NCBI GenBank assembly: GCA_964402175.1
Contig: CAYOBN010000007.1
Coordinates: 1-64,000 of the forward strand
Reading direction: 5' to 3'
Length of the DNA: 64,000 nt
Source: JAWKUK01 sp964402175
Lineage (GTDB): Bacteria > Planctomycetota > UBA1135 > GCA-002686595
Part shown: positions 41,676 through 50,732 of the stretch, piece by piece
Numbering within the stretch: the first letter of the stretch is position 1
How the letters are laid out: every line of letters starts with the position of its first letter
The notes under the pieces: model-generated
What the model saw: only the letters and a program-made list of their open reading frames with translations
Told to the model about the DNA's origin: nothing
The model's database searches: none
Position numbers and translations under genes: made by a program

Positions 41676-42370
41676 AGCGCGTCCTCGTCGTCGAAGACGA
41701 GCCGCACCTGGCCCTGGCGCTCGTCGATGCGCTGCGCGCGGAGGGGTTCGAGGTGCTGCAGGCAGCCGATGGAAGGCGCGGACTCGAGCTCGCCCTGCGC
41801 GAGGATCCCGACGCGATCCTGCTCGACCTGATGTTGCCCAAGCTCGATGGCTTCCAAGTGCTCAAGGCGCTGCGAGAGGATCGACTGAGCGCTCCGGTCC
41901 TGATCTTGTCCGCGCGCGGCGCGGAATACGATCGGATCCAGGGTTTCGAATACGGCGCCGACGACTACATCGTGAAGCCGTTCTCGATGACGGAGCTCCT
42001 GCTGAGGCTGCGCGCGGCCCTCGCGCGGCGCGCCGGCGCGACCCCTGGCGTCGATGCAGAGCGCGACGCGCTGATCCTCCGCTTCGGTGCCGTCACGATC
42101 GACCGCGCTGCATACTCTCTGGTGAACGACGGCGTCCGCCATGGGCTCTCGCGCCGTGAGCTCGATCTCCTGGTGTACCTCGTCGAACACGAAGGTGAAG
42201 CGCTCGATCGACTGCGCATCCTGTCCGACGTCTGGGATCCAGCGGAGTCCCCCACGACCCGCACCGTCGATCAGCACGTCCTCAAGCTGCGTAAGAAGGT
42301 CGAGTCGAACCCAGCCGTTCCGCGGCACATCGTGACCGTCCACAGCGTGGGCTATCGCTTCCAGCGTTGA
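41672..42370 (+). CDS. OmpR/PhoB-family response regulator
   Basis: 232 residues. An N-terminal receiver (VLVVEDEP, phosphoacceptor Asp 52 in ILLDLMLPKLDGF, conserved ILSARG and DDYIVKPFSM) is followed by a winged-helix DNA-binding domain (LSRRELDLLVYLVEHEGEA, TRTVDQHVLKLRKKVE, VHSVGYRFQR). It is the partner of the kinase that overlaps its start (ATGA). Its targets are not visible, but the HEAT-repeat gene begins 46 nt downstream. Confidence 0.96.
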   Translation: MKRVLVVEDEPHLALALVDALRAEGFEVLQAADGRRGLELALREDPDAILLDLMLPKLDGFQVLKALREDRLSAPVLILSARGAEYDRIQGFEYGADDYIVKPFSMTELLLRLRAALARRAGATPGVDAERDALILRFGAVTIDRAAYSLVNDGVRHGLSRRELDLLVYLVEHEGEALDRLRILSDVWDPAESPTTRTVDQHVLKLRKKVESNPAVPRHIVTVHSVGYRFQR

Positions 42371-42416
42371 CACGCCCGTGACAAGGACGGTTCCGGTCCG
42401 TCGTACAACGAGCACC

Positions 42417-44882
42417 ATGAACACCATGCTCTTCTTCTTGGCCCTCCAAGCTCCAGCCCAGCAATCGGGCGCTCCTTATGCCCTCGAGCGCGCGCTCGCG
42501 GAATGGGAGCTCGCAGCCGCCACCCAGGCGTCGGAGCCCGAGGCCCTGCGTCGGATCCGAGACCTCGAGACCCAGGCCGAAGCACTCGCCGAGGCGCATC
42601 CAAGTGATGTGCGCATCGCAGCGAGCGCCGCGGCGATCGTCGCCGCGCATACGGAGTTCTGTGCTGCGCATGGGCAGTCCTCCGACGTACGCGGCTCGGC
42701 GCAGCAGGACACGGACTCCGACAACACGCGCGACGAAACCGAGATCATCGCTCAGATCGTCATGGGCCACCTGGGTGGTCGCTCAGAAGAGGCGAGTAAG
42801 ACGATCCTGGCCCTGGGCGCCCGTGCGGTGCCGACGCTGGTGGCGCTGGCTCGGCGCTTGAAACCCACCGAGATGCAAGCCGTGGTCGTGAACGCGCTGC
42901 AGCTCCTGGTCCAGATCGACCCGCAGCGCTTCATGGAGGTAGCCCACGAGCTCGCGGTGGAACCGAGCGTGCTCGTGCGGCAGACGCTCTGTCAGATCCT
43001 CACCAAAGAAGGCTCCGCGACCTTCTCGAGACCAGAGTTCTGGGAGGCCGCGCCGGGGCTCGGCTGGCGTCCGCGAAACACGTTGCTCGCAGAGCTTCTC
43101 GAGCGCCTCTTCGCCGAACCGAGTTTGAACCCAACACAGCTCAGCGCGCTCGCTGTTCACTTGGTGCGCCTTGGTTGGATTCCCCCGGGTCTCCTCGAGG
43201 CAGTCGAGGATTTTCCAGACTACTTCTGGACACAGCTTGAAAGTCACGCACGAGGGAGCCTCCCTGTGTTCCACGCTGGACTCGCGCTGAGCTGGACTGC
43301 AGAGAATCCAGCCGCCGAGCATCAGATCACGCAGGGGCTCATAAAACTCGCTGAACCTTCGGCGCTATTGTCCTGGGTGAACGATCCCTCGCGAGCGCGC
43401 CGGCGTCTGCTTGCGGTTGCTCTACAGCGCAGCCGCAACGTGTACGTCGGCTCCAACTTCGGCTCTTCTGCCAAGATCGAGAGGATCCCACAAACGCTCA
43501 CGCCCGAGCTCTGCGCGGCGCTTTGCACGCTGCTGCGGGATCCCGATGCGTCGGTCAGCGAGACCGCGCTCTCCTCCGCACTCGGTCATTGGCAGAGCCA
43601 ACGTGATGGCGCCGAGGTCGACGCCAACGCGCTGCTCGCAGCGGTGCGCGCGATCGAATCTGAGGCGCTGCGGCTCCAATTCTGGGAGAACTCGGCTTGG
43701 TTCCGTGATGCGAGCGACGTCACCTGTGTCGACCCACTCATCCTCGAAGAGATGCTCGCAGAGCCTTCTCCGAAGGTGGTCAACGCGCTCACCGCGCTTT
43801 GGGGGCTCGAGCTATCGGACACGGACCGCGTGCGCATCATCGCCCGCATCGGCGCCGGCCAGAGCGATTGGGCGTTGAGCGACCGTGCGCGCCCAACGGC
43901 GGCGCAGCCGCGCGATGTGCAGCCCTGGCTGACGCTCCTGCAGAACGAGCAGCACTCGGGAGTGGCGCGCTTCACCGCTGCGGCATGGGCCATCCACCCC
44001 GATTCGGTCGGAGGCGCGCAGTATCCCGCGCTGTTGGACTTCGTTGTGCGCGCGATCGCGGAGATCGATGGGATCACGGATCAGTGGGCGAGAATGCGGA
44101 TCAACGTGGATTACCTCTACAAGCGCCTCGAGGCCGCGGGTCGGGCGCCCAGCGACCTCTACCTCGCAGCGCTCGCTGATCCAGAGTTTCCGGAGGAGCG
44201 CGTGAAGTGGCTCCCGTTCCCGGACACAAGCAACGCCGAGCGATCCGCTCAGCTCATCGATGCCGTTTTCCGCCGTCTGCCGCCGGGTCACCCCGCCTGG
44301 AAAGACGACAATGGGCAGCTCATGAGCAGGGTCGTCGCCGCATCGCGACAGCTCCCCGTCGAAGCTGCGCTACCGATCCTGCGCGCGGGCGTCGGAGTCG
44401 CGACATCGAGCGTGTTCCATGAGGTCCGCGAGCGCCGCGAGCCTGCGCTCCTCGACTTCCTGCGCCAGCGCTTCGAAGCGCGCGACACGCCGCTGACCCT
44501 CCTCGCAAACACCGCTGCCGCGTTCCTCTCCGAGGATGCCGCCAAGCTGATCCTCGACATCGCCGCGGAGACGACGGACCGGAAAGCGTGCGCAGAGGTG
44601 CTCGCCGCCCTGGAACAGGTCTCGACCTACATGGAAGCTCGCGCCCGGTGGGAGCAGCGCCGGGACGCGACGGTCGTGCGCGCCCGCGCGATCGCGGAGC
44701 TGGTCGCCATCTCCGCCGACGCGGCGGGGCACAGCCTCGAGCAGCGGGCCGAGGCGCTGCGCGGCCTCGGACTCCTGGGCGCCGTCGAAGAGCTGCCCCT
44801 GCTGGTTCGGTTCCTCGCGGACCCGTCGCCCGCGCTCGCGGAGGCCGCGCGGGCGGCGCTGGCGGACTTGCGCGCCAAATGA
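42417..44882 (+). CDS. HEAT-repeat protein, probably exported
   Basis: 821 residues from the ATG at 42417. A short signal-like start (MNTMLFFLALQAPAQQ) is followed by an alpha-helical protein with many HEAT-like helical pairs, e.g. ILALGARAVPTLVALARRL, LLRDPDASVSETALSSALG and LPLLVRFLADPSPALAEAA. The C-terminal 100 residues contain the most regular repeats (EQRAEALRGLGLLGAVEELPLL). No catalytic motif is seen; probably a scaffold. TACAAC is 7 nt before the ATG, so a leaderless transcript independent of the regulator is possible. A good intrinsic terminator follows at 44964. Confidence 0.82.
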   Translation: MNTMLFFLALQAPAQQSGAPYALERALAEWELAAATQASEPEALRRIRDLETQAEALAEAHPSDVRIAASAAAIVAAHTEFCAAHGQSSDVRGSAQQDTDSDNTRDETEIIAQIVMGHLGGRSEEASKTILALGARAVPTLVALARRLKPTEMQAVVVNALQLLVQIDPQRFMEVAHELAVEPSVLVRQTLCQILTKEGSATFSRPEFWEAAPGLGWRPRNTLLAELLERLFAEPSLNPTQLSALAVHLVRLGWIPPGLLEAVEDFPDYFWTQLESHARGSLPVFHAGLALSWTAENPAAEHQITQGLIKLAEPSALLSWVNDPSRARRRLLAVALQRSRNVYVGSNFGSSAKIERIPQTLTPELCAALCTLLRDPDASVSETALSSALGHWQSQRDGAEVDANALLAAVRAIESEALRLQFWENSAWFRDASDVTCVDPLILEEMLAEPSPKVVNALTALWGLELSDTDRVRIIARIGAGQSDWALSDRARPTAAQPRDVQPWLTLLQNEQHSGVARFTAAAWAIHPDSVGGAQYPALLDFVVRAIAEIDGITDQWARMRINVDYLYKRLEAAGRAPSDLYLAALADPEFPEERVKWLPFPDTSNAERSAQLIDAVFRRLPPGHPAWKDDNGQLMSRVVAASRQLPVEAALPILRAGVGVATSSVFHEVRERREPALLDFLRQRFEARDTPLTLLANTAAAFLSEDAAKLILDIAAETTDRKACAEVLAALEQVSTYMEARARWEQRRDATVVRARAIAELVAISADAAGHSLEQRAEALRGLGLLGAVEELPLLVRFLADPSPALAEAARAALADLRAK

Positions 44883-44963
44883 ACGCGCGGGCCCGCCCCT
44901 CTGCGTAGCCCGCATGGGCCCTTGTGCGCAGGAGCGGCGCGGCGCCTATCGCCAACTCCTATC

Positions 44964-44999
44964 CAGCGATCGCCCAGGACGATCGCTGATCGTTTTTTT
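44964..44999 (+). terminator. Intrinsic terminator of the HEAT-repeat gene
   Basis: Nine-bp stem CAGCGATCG/CGATCGCTG (44964-44972 with 44980-44988), 7-nt loop, then ATCG and seven T residues. Textbook Rho-independent terminator on the plus strand, 82 nt after the HEAT gene stop. Confidence 0.88.
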
Positions 45000-45077
45000 G
45001 GCCCCACGCGCCGCCGATTGTGCGTACAACCGATCTAGGGGAACAGGCCCGCTCCTCGCTCGCCACCCCATCTCATC

Positions 45078-46859
45078 ATGCACTTCGCCGCCCTCTGGCT
45101 GGCTTCGCTCGCCCCACAGCTCGGGACTTCGACGTCTGCCTCGCAAGCCCCGCTCGCCCCCGCCTCCACGCTCGGCGCGAAACCCGCGCGGACGGAGCTC
45201 CTGCCGGACCACGCCCCTGGCCAGCTCGAGGTGAAGTTCGCCGCGGGCAGCGGCGTGCGCATCGCCGCCGGGCGCCTCATGCAGCCCGAGGGCGGAGCGG
45301 CCGCCGCCGAGGCCCAAGCGCTCGCCCTGTACCTCGACACCCTGGGCGCCGAGCTGCGCCGCACCTTCGACCTGGACGACGCCTGGCTCGCGGAGCTCGA
45401 GGCCCGCGGCGAGGCCCGCACGGGCCGCGACCTGCACGACCTGACCCTGTTCGGCCAGGTGCTCTTCCCGCTGACGGTCGAGGTCGGTGAGGTCTGCGAC
45501 GTGCTCAACGGCTTCGCGGTCGTCGAGCTCGCGTATCCGGTCGGCGGGGTATCGGACCCCTCGCTCGCGCCCGCGGTCGTGCAGGGCATGACCCCCGACT
45601 TCGAGCCGCTGCAGGAGTACCGACGCGCGGCCCCCGATGGGATCGATGCGGACTACGCGAGCCGCTTCGGCGGCGCCTCCGGCCGCGGCACGATGATCGG
45701 CGACGTCGAGACGGGTTGGACCCACGACCATGAGGACATCGCGCACGCCGTGCAGGGTCGCTACGTCGGCCTCGCGCCGACGATGTACCCCTGGAACCAC
45801 GGGACCGCGACCCTCGGAGAGCTCGTCGGTCAGGACAACGGCCTCGGTATCCGCGGGATCGTGCCGAACGCAGCGGCGCTGATGTCGTCGCACCAGGGCA
45901 CGGCGTTGAACGTACCGGTGGCGCTCATGCACGCCGTCGCGGCGGTGCAATCGGGTGACGTGATCCTCCTGGAGGTCCAGTGCTACGGCCAAGCGCCGGG
46001 TTATTACCCCTGTGAGTTCGTGCCGTCGACCTACGCGATGGTCGAGACGGCTGTGGCGAACGGGATCCAGGTCTACGCCGCCGCGGGCAACTCCGCCGGT
46101 GACCTCGGCGCGAGCTGGTACCGGGGCCTCTTCGACCGGAGCGTGCGCGACTCGGGCGCGGTGATCGTCGGCGCGTCGGACGGCGCGCTGCTCATCCCCT
46201 CGCCGTTCTCGAACTACGGCTCGCGCGTCGACCTGCAGGGCTGGGGCCGCGCCGTGACGACCTGTGGTTACGGCGACCTCTACTGGACCGGCAGCGACCT
46301 CGACTCGTACACGCAGACCTTCAGCGGCACGTCGTCGGCGACGCCGATCGTCGCCGGCGCGGGCATCGCGCTCAACGGCGTGCACCGCGCGGTGTACGGG
46401 GTCGACATGGACCCCGTCGCGCTGCGCCAGATCCTCGTCCAGACCGGCACGCCCCAGACCGGAGGCAACCCGATCGGCCCGCGGCCGGACCTGCGCCGGG
46501 CGCTCGCGGCGCTCGGTGTGCCGCGCCTCGAGCTCCTAGGGCCTGCGACCCCGGGCAGCTCGTACCGCGTCATCCAGCACGGCCGTTCGGGTAGCCCGTA
46601 CTACATCGCCTTCGCGCCGACGCTGCGCACGATCCCGCTCCAATTGCCGCCGTACGGCGAGTTCTTCCTGGCGGCGCCGATGCGGCGGATCGCGGGCGGT
46701 CTCCTGGGAGCGGAAGGGAAAGCGGCTTTCCTCGGCTCGATCCCGAACGACCCAGCGCTCGTCGGTACGACGCTCGGGTACTTCCAGGGCTGGGAGCGCT
46801 TCCCGGGCAGCTCGACCGGCGGTGCGTTCACGAACTACGAGCCGCTGACGGTGCAGTGA
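45078..46859 (+). CDS. Secreted subtilisin-like serine protease (S8 family) with C-terminal module
   Basis: 593 residues. Signal peptide MHFAALWLASLAPQLGTSTS. A pro-region (~20-190) precedes the S8 catalytic domain: Asp in IGDVETGWTHDHED, His in NHGTATLGELVGQ and Ser in FSGTSSATPIVAGA, in the order D-H-S. The oxyanion region YAAAGNSAG is also present. The last ~90 residues (from about AFAPTL) form a beta-rich tail with IPNDPALVGTTLGYFQGWE and a final NYEPLTVQ; it differs from the YC...NSTG module but shows the IPNDPxLVG..xxxQ pattern typical of another secreted-protein ending. The enzyme should cleave extracellular proteins. Confidence 0.9.
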   Translation: MHFAALWLASLAPQLGTSTSASQAPLAPASTLGAKPARTELLPDHAPGQLEVKFAAGSGVRIAAGRLMQPEGGAAAAEAQALALYLDTLGAELRRTFDLDDAWLAELEARGEARTGRDLHDLTLFGQVLFPLTVEVGEVCDVLNGFAVVELAYPVGGVSDPSLAPAVVQGMTPDFEPLQEYRRAAPDGIDADYASRFGGASGRGTMIGDVETGWTHDHEDIAHAVQGRYVGLAPTMYPWNHGTATLGELVGQDNGLGIRGIVPNAAALMSSHQGTALNVPVALMHAVAAVQSGDVILLEVQCYGQAPGYYPCEFVPSTYAMVETAVANGIQVYAAAGNSAGDLGASWYRGLFDRSVRDSGAVIVGASDGALLIPSPFSNYGSRVDLQGWGRAVTTCGYGDLYWTGSDLDSYTQTFSGTSSATPIVAGAGIALNGVHRAVYGVDMDPVALRQILVQTGTPQTGGNPIGPRPDLRRALAALGVPRLELLGPATPGSSYRVIQHGRSGSPYYIAFAPTLRTIPLQLPPYGEFFLAAPMRRIAGGLLGAEGKAAFLGSIPNDPALVGTTLGYFQGWERFPGSSTGGAFTNYEPLTVQ

Positions 46860-46892
46860 CGGGGTGAGGTGCAGCTTGGCCGCGCCGGACGC

Positions 46893-46898
46893 TACGAT
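46893..46898 (+). promoter_or_regulatory. Candidate -10 element (TACGAT), leaderless spacing
   Basis: TACGAT 7 nt before the GTG at 46906, which argues for that start over the GTG at 46864. Confidence 0.45.
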
Positions 46899-46905
46899 CC
46901 GGCGT

Positions 46906-49900
46906 GTGGTCGACCTGCCCCACCTTCTGCGCGCGCTCACCCGCGCGCTGGTCGCAGGGGCGCCGTGTCTCGCGGCGCCCCAGGAGTTCGACCTCGCCGA
47001 CCAGCTCTTCGAGCCGTGGCGCTGGCGCAGCTTCGGGACCGACGACGGGCTGCTGCACGAACGAGTGCGGCACGTGCTCGAGACCGCGGACGGGACCGTG
47101 TGGGTCGGCACCGACGGCGGGCTGTGCGGCTACGACGGATACCGGTTCCGTCCGGCGCACGGGTTGCCGCATGCGCCTACGGCCAGCTTGGTGGCGGGAC
47201 CGGACGGGACCGTCGGGGTCGTGTTCCTCGACGCCGGGGCGTGGATCGGCGATGCGCGCGGCTTTGCGCGTTGCAGCCCTGCGCCGACGGAGCTCGACCA
47301 GGTGCAAGCGCTCACGGTCGAGGCGAGCGGGACCTGGGTCGGGCTCGCAGGCGACCCCGAGCAACGCCGGGTGAGTTGGTTCACCTGCGTCGCGGGTCAG
47401 CGACAGCCCCTCGCCCTCGCCCTCGACTCGCCGCTCGGGGGTCTGCACTTCCACCGCTCGGTCGGGCGCCCCGGTGCTTTCGTGGGGCTGCGGGAGGGCG
47501 TCGCGGAGCTGCGGCAAGGCCAGCTCGGGCCCGTGCTGCCGCTACCGATCGGCGCGTATGGCCACCGCTACCTCGTCGAGCCCGAGGCCGGCCGCGCGCT
47601 GGCGATCGTGCAGACGCCGTGGGCGCTGCGGGGCCTCTGGGACCTCGGAGGCGAGGCTCCGATGCGTGTGGCGGACAGTGAGGCCGAGGCGATCCTGGCG
47701 CTCGGCGCGCGGCCGAACGGTGAGGCGCTCGTGGTGCTGCGATCCGGGCGCGCCCTCCAGCGCTCCCCCGCTCGCGTCTGGCGCACGCTGCGCCACATCC
47801 CCGAGCCGCTGCAGGACGCGACGACGCTCGCGTTCCGGCCCGACGGCGACCTCTGGGTGGGTCGGACGGAGGGGCTCGCGCTGCTGCGGCGCGCGAGCGA
47901 GCGCTGGACGTACTGGCGCCTGAGTCCAGCAGGGGAGCGCGAGACCGTGCACGCCGTCGAAGCCGACGGTTCGGGCGGGCACTGGCTCGCCACGGACACG
48001 GGCCTCGAGCACCGGACCGCAGCCGGTGCGACGGAGCTCTTCCAGGAGGCCCTCGGCACCCGGCTGGAAACTCTGACTGCGCTCGCGCGGGACCGCACGG
48101 GTGGGGTATGGGTGGGCTCCGGCGGGGCAGCGTTCGCGGGTGTTCGTCTGCGCGAGCCGGACGGCTCGTGGCGGACGTTCGGGCCGGAGGAAGGGCTCGG
48201 CGCGCTCGCAGTCCACCAGCTCCGTCTGGGCCCGGAGGGTGAGCTCTGGGCGCTCGCGCTGCCCGAAAAGGACGGCCCGAGCGGGGTCTGGGTCGGTGGC
48301 CGGGACGGCTTCGAACAGCGCGACCCGTGCGGCGGCCCGGGGCTCGCGACGCGCTACTACGACGTGGCCTTCGACCCGGCGGGAGATGCTTGGGTCGCCA
48401 GCGACCGGGGCATCGTGCGGACCGGTCGCGGGAAGCGCCTCCAGGTCGATCGCAGCGCAGGGCTGCGGGCGTCGCGGGTCTACACGCTCGCGTCGGACGG
48501 CGCAGGCGGCGTGTGGTTCGGACACCAGAGCTCGAGCCCGGGCCTCGGTCACGTCGATGCCGAGGGGCGGGTCCGATACATCACACCGAGCGATGAGTCG
48601 GTCGATCCCAACGTCACGAGCCTCGCGTGGGAGCCGAACGGCAGGCTCTGGGTCGGCGCGACGAACGGGCTCCTGTCGCTCGCGGGCGAGCTCTTCCAGC
48701 GCGTCGATCGGCGCAATGGTCTCGCGCGCAGCCACGTCAACCGTGTGGCCGTCACCGGCGAGGTGCTCGTCGTCGGTCTCGAAGGAAGTGGCGCATGTAC
48801 ACTGCCACTGAAGCCAGCTCTGCACGCGCCGCCGGTCGTCGAGGTCGAATCGATCGCGGTCGATGGCCGCAACGCGGAAGTGCGCTGGCGCGTCGCCTCC
48901 TGGTTCAACGAAGATCCGCGCACGACGCTGCACGTGCGCACGCGACTCGACGGAGGTCCTTGGTCGCCCTGGTCCCATCGAGGCGCCGAGCAATTGCACG
49001 GCCTCGACTACGGCTCGCACCACTTCGAGGTCGAAGTAGCGAGCCTATTCCACCGCGTCACTGCGGCGAGACGCTTCGATCTGCCGAATCCGCAGCGCGC
49101 GCTGTGGTTCGTCGCCGTTCCATTGGGGCTCATCGCGCTGACGACGCTCGGTGCGTTTGCGTGGACGATCCGTCGGCGCCTTGTCGATGCGGTCGAACAC
49201 CGCGAGCTCGCCCAGCGCTTCGAGCAGCTCGCAGGGAGTGTGCGGGACCTCTTCTGGTTGACCGATTGGCGCGAACGCCAGACGCTGTACGTGAGCCCTG
49301 CGTTCGAAGCCCTGTTCGGCTTCCCGCGCGCGACGCTCGATACCTTCGGAGCGAACTGGATCGAACACGTGCACCCAGAAGATCGCGCAGCGGTGACGCA
49401 CAGCTACGCCTACGGGATCACCCGCCGCGGCTTCTGGGAGCGCAAGTTCCGGGTGATCCGACCTGCAGGGCGCGTCGGTTGGATCCACGCGAAGGCCTTT
49501 GCGATCCGCGGCGATGACGGACGCGTCGCGCGGGTCGCGGGTGTCGCGGAGGATGTCACCGAGCGGCGCGAGGCCGAAGAGCACCAGACGCGCCTCTCGC
49601 TCGAGCTCGATCACCGCGTCAAGAACAGCCTGGCGCAGGTGACGGCGCTGGCGGAGCAGACGCTGCGCGCCACCGGTGACCTCGAGTCGTTCCGCGCCGC
49701 GTTCCTCGGACGTCTGCGCGCGCTCGGGCGGACGCACGAGGCGCTCGCGAGCAGCCGTTGGCACGGGGTGCCGCTGGCGCAGATCATCGCGCGCACCGCG
49801 GGGAGCCTCGCCCCGGCGGGACGGCTCGCGGTCGACGGGCCGACGCTCGTGCTGAACACCCGCGCGTCGGCGGCGCTCGGGCTGGCGCTGCATGAGCTCG

Positions 49901-50208
49901 CGACGAACGCGCTCAAGTACGGCGCGCTGCGGCCGGAGGGCGGCACCGTGCTCGTCGCCTGGCGCGTCGACGACAGCGGCCTCGTGACGCTCGAGTGGAG
50001 CGAGCGCCCCCGACGGGTCGCACCGCCCCCCCGGCGCACGGGCTTCGGGACGTCGCTCGTGCGCGGGCTCGTCGAGCACGAGCTGGGCGGCGCCGTACGG
50101 TTCGATTTCGGCGCGGTGGGGTTCGAGTGCACGTTCGAGCTGCCGAACGTGGTCGCGGAGGTCCTCCCGCCGGGCCCGCGGCCGAAGCGCCAGGGGTCCG
50201 CCTGGTAG
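46906..50208 (+). CDS. Giant sensor kinase: two-component propeller, Y_Y_Y, PAS and HWE-type kinase
   Basis: 1100 residues from the GTG at 46906 (an in-frame GTG at 46864 is also possible). A signal-like start leads to a ~600-residue seven-bladed propeller of Reg_prop repeats (GTVWVGTDGGLCGYDGYRF, DLWVGRTEGLALLRR, RLWVGATNGLLSL). A Y_Y_Y-type domain (LHVRTRLDGGPWSPW...YGSHHFEVEVASLF), a membrane helix (~731-754), a PAS domain (VSPAFEALFGFPRATLDTFG) and an HWE-family kinase follow: phosphoacceptor His 903 in ELDHRVKNSL, ATP site LHELATNALKYGAL and LEWSERP, GFGTSLVRGL. The extracellular propeller resembles polysaccharide-sensing systems of Bacteroidetes, but here it drives an HWE kinase. No response regulator or polysaccharide cluster is adjacent. 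Confidence 0.9.
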   Translation: MVDLPHLLRALTRALVAGAPCLAAPQEFDLADQLFEPWRWRSFGTDDGLLHERVRHVLETADGTVWVGTDGGLCGYDGYRFRPAHGLPHAPTASLVAGPDGTVGVVFLDAGAWIGDARGFARCSPAPTELDQVQALTVEASGTWVGLAGDPEQRRVSWFTCVAGQRQPLALALDSPLGGLHFHRSVGRPGAFVGLREGVAELRQGQLGPVLPLPIGAYGHRYLVEPEAGRALAIVQTPWALRGLWDLGGEAPMRVADSEAEAILALGARPNGEALVVLRSGRALQRSPARVWRTLRHIPEPLQDATTLAFRPDGDLWVGRTEGLALLRRASERWTYWRLSPAGERETVHAVEADGSGGHWLATDTGLEHRTAAGATELFQEALGTRLETLTALARDRTGGVWVGSGGAAFAGVRLREPDGSWRTFGPEEGLGALAVHQLRLGPEGELWALALPEKDGPSGVWVGGRDGFEQRDPCGGPGLATRYYDVAFDPAGDAWVASDRGIVRTGRGKRLQVDRSAGLRASRVYTLASDGAGGVWFGHQSSSPGLGHVDAEGRVRYITPSDESVDPNVTSLAWEPNGRLWVGATNGLLSLAGELFQRVDRRNGLARSHVNRVAVTGEVLVVGLEGSGACTLPLKPALHAPPVVEVESIAVDGRNAEVRWRVASWFNEDPRTTLHVRTRLDGGPWSPWSHRGAEQLHGLDYGSHHFEVEVASLFHRVTAARRFDLPNPQRALWFVAVPLGLIALTTLGAFAWTIRRRLVDAVEHRELAQRFEQLAGSVRDLFWLTDWRERQTLYVSPAFEALFGFPRATLDTFGANWIEHVHPEDRAAVTHSYAYGITRRGFWERKFRVIRPAGRVGWIHAKAFAIRGDDGRVARVAGVAEDVTERREAEEHQTRLSLELDHRVKNSLAQVTALAEQTLRATGDLESFRAAFLGRLRALGRTHEALASSRWHGVPLAQIIARTAGSLAPAGRLAVDGPTLVLNTRASAALGLALHELATNALKYGALRPEGGTVLVAWRVDDSGLVTLEWSERPRRVAPPPRRTGFGTSLVRGLVEHELGGAVRFDFGAVGFECTFELPNVVAEVLPPGPRPKRQGSAW

Positions 50209-50272
50209 ACCCCAGCGGCGGCGGCCACGTAAAGCCTGTGGGAATTCCGGGGGAGCCCCTTGCGGGCGAAAA

Positions 50273-50292
50273 ACTACCCCGGTAGTACTACC
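50273..50292. promoter_or_regulatory. Probable BlaI-type operator (three ACTACC half-sites)
   Basis: ACTACC-CC-GGTAGT-ACTACC (50273-50292): an inverted pair ACTACC/GGTAGT separated by 2 nt, then a third half-site that makes a perfect 12-bp palindrome GGTAGTACTACC (50281-50292). It lies 41 nt before the blaI-like start. BlaI/MecI/CopY repressors bind related TACTAC/GTAGTA dyads, so autoregulation is likely. Confidence 0.72.
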
Positions 50293-50333
50293 TCGGGCGT
50301 CGGGACCGTTCCGCCCCCCCCCAAGAAACGACC

Positions 50334-50732
50334 ATGACCTCGGACCCCAAACTCGGCGACCTGCAGCACGCGATCATGCGCGTCCTGTGGGAGCGCGGTG
50401 AATGCAGCGTCTCGGACGTGCACCTCGCCCTCCTCGAACAGCGCGGCCTCGCGCCGACGACCATCGCGACGATGCTCGCCAAGATGGAGAAGAAGGGGGT
50501 GGTGAAGCGGCGCACGGAGGGGCGGCAGTTCCGGTACTCCGCGGCCGTGACCCAGGCGGAGGTGCAGCGCTCGATGGTCTCCGAGCTGACCGCGCGGCTC
50601 TTCGATGGCAACGCCGCCGCGCTGGTGAGCCACCTGCTGGAGGCCCAGACGATCGACCGGAGCGAGCTCGCCGAGCTGCAGCGCTTGATCGCAGCGCACG
50701 CGGACAAGAAGCCGCGCGGAGGCACGCCGTGA
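50334..50732 (+). CDS. BlaI/MecI/CopY-family repressor
   Basis: 132 residues with the BlaI winged helix: LGDLQHAIMRVLWERGECSVSDVH, then APTTIATMLAKMEKKGVVKRR and FRYSA, followed by a helical dimerisation tail. In BlaI/MecI systems the membrane sensor BlaR1 cleaves this repressor when a ligand is detected. The ACTACC-type operator just upstream fits autorepression. Its stop overlaps the start of the BlaR1-like gene by 4 nt (GTGA). No beta-lactamase or copper gene is near, so the signal is unknown. Confidence 0.93.
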   Translation: MTSDPKLGDLQHAIMRVLWERGECSVSDVHLALLEQRGLAPTTIATMLAKMEKKGVVKRRTEGRQFRYSAAVTQAEVQRSMVSELTARLFDGNAAALVSHLLEAQTIDRSELAELQRLIAAHADKKPRGGTP

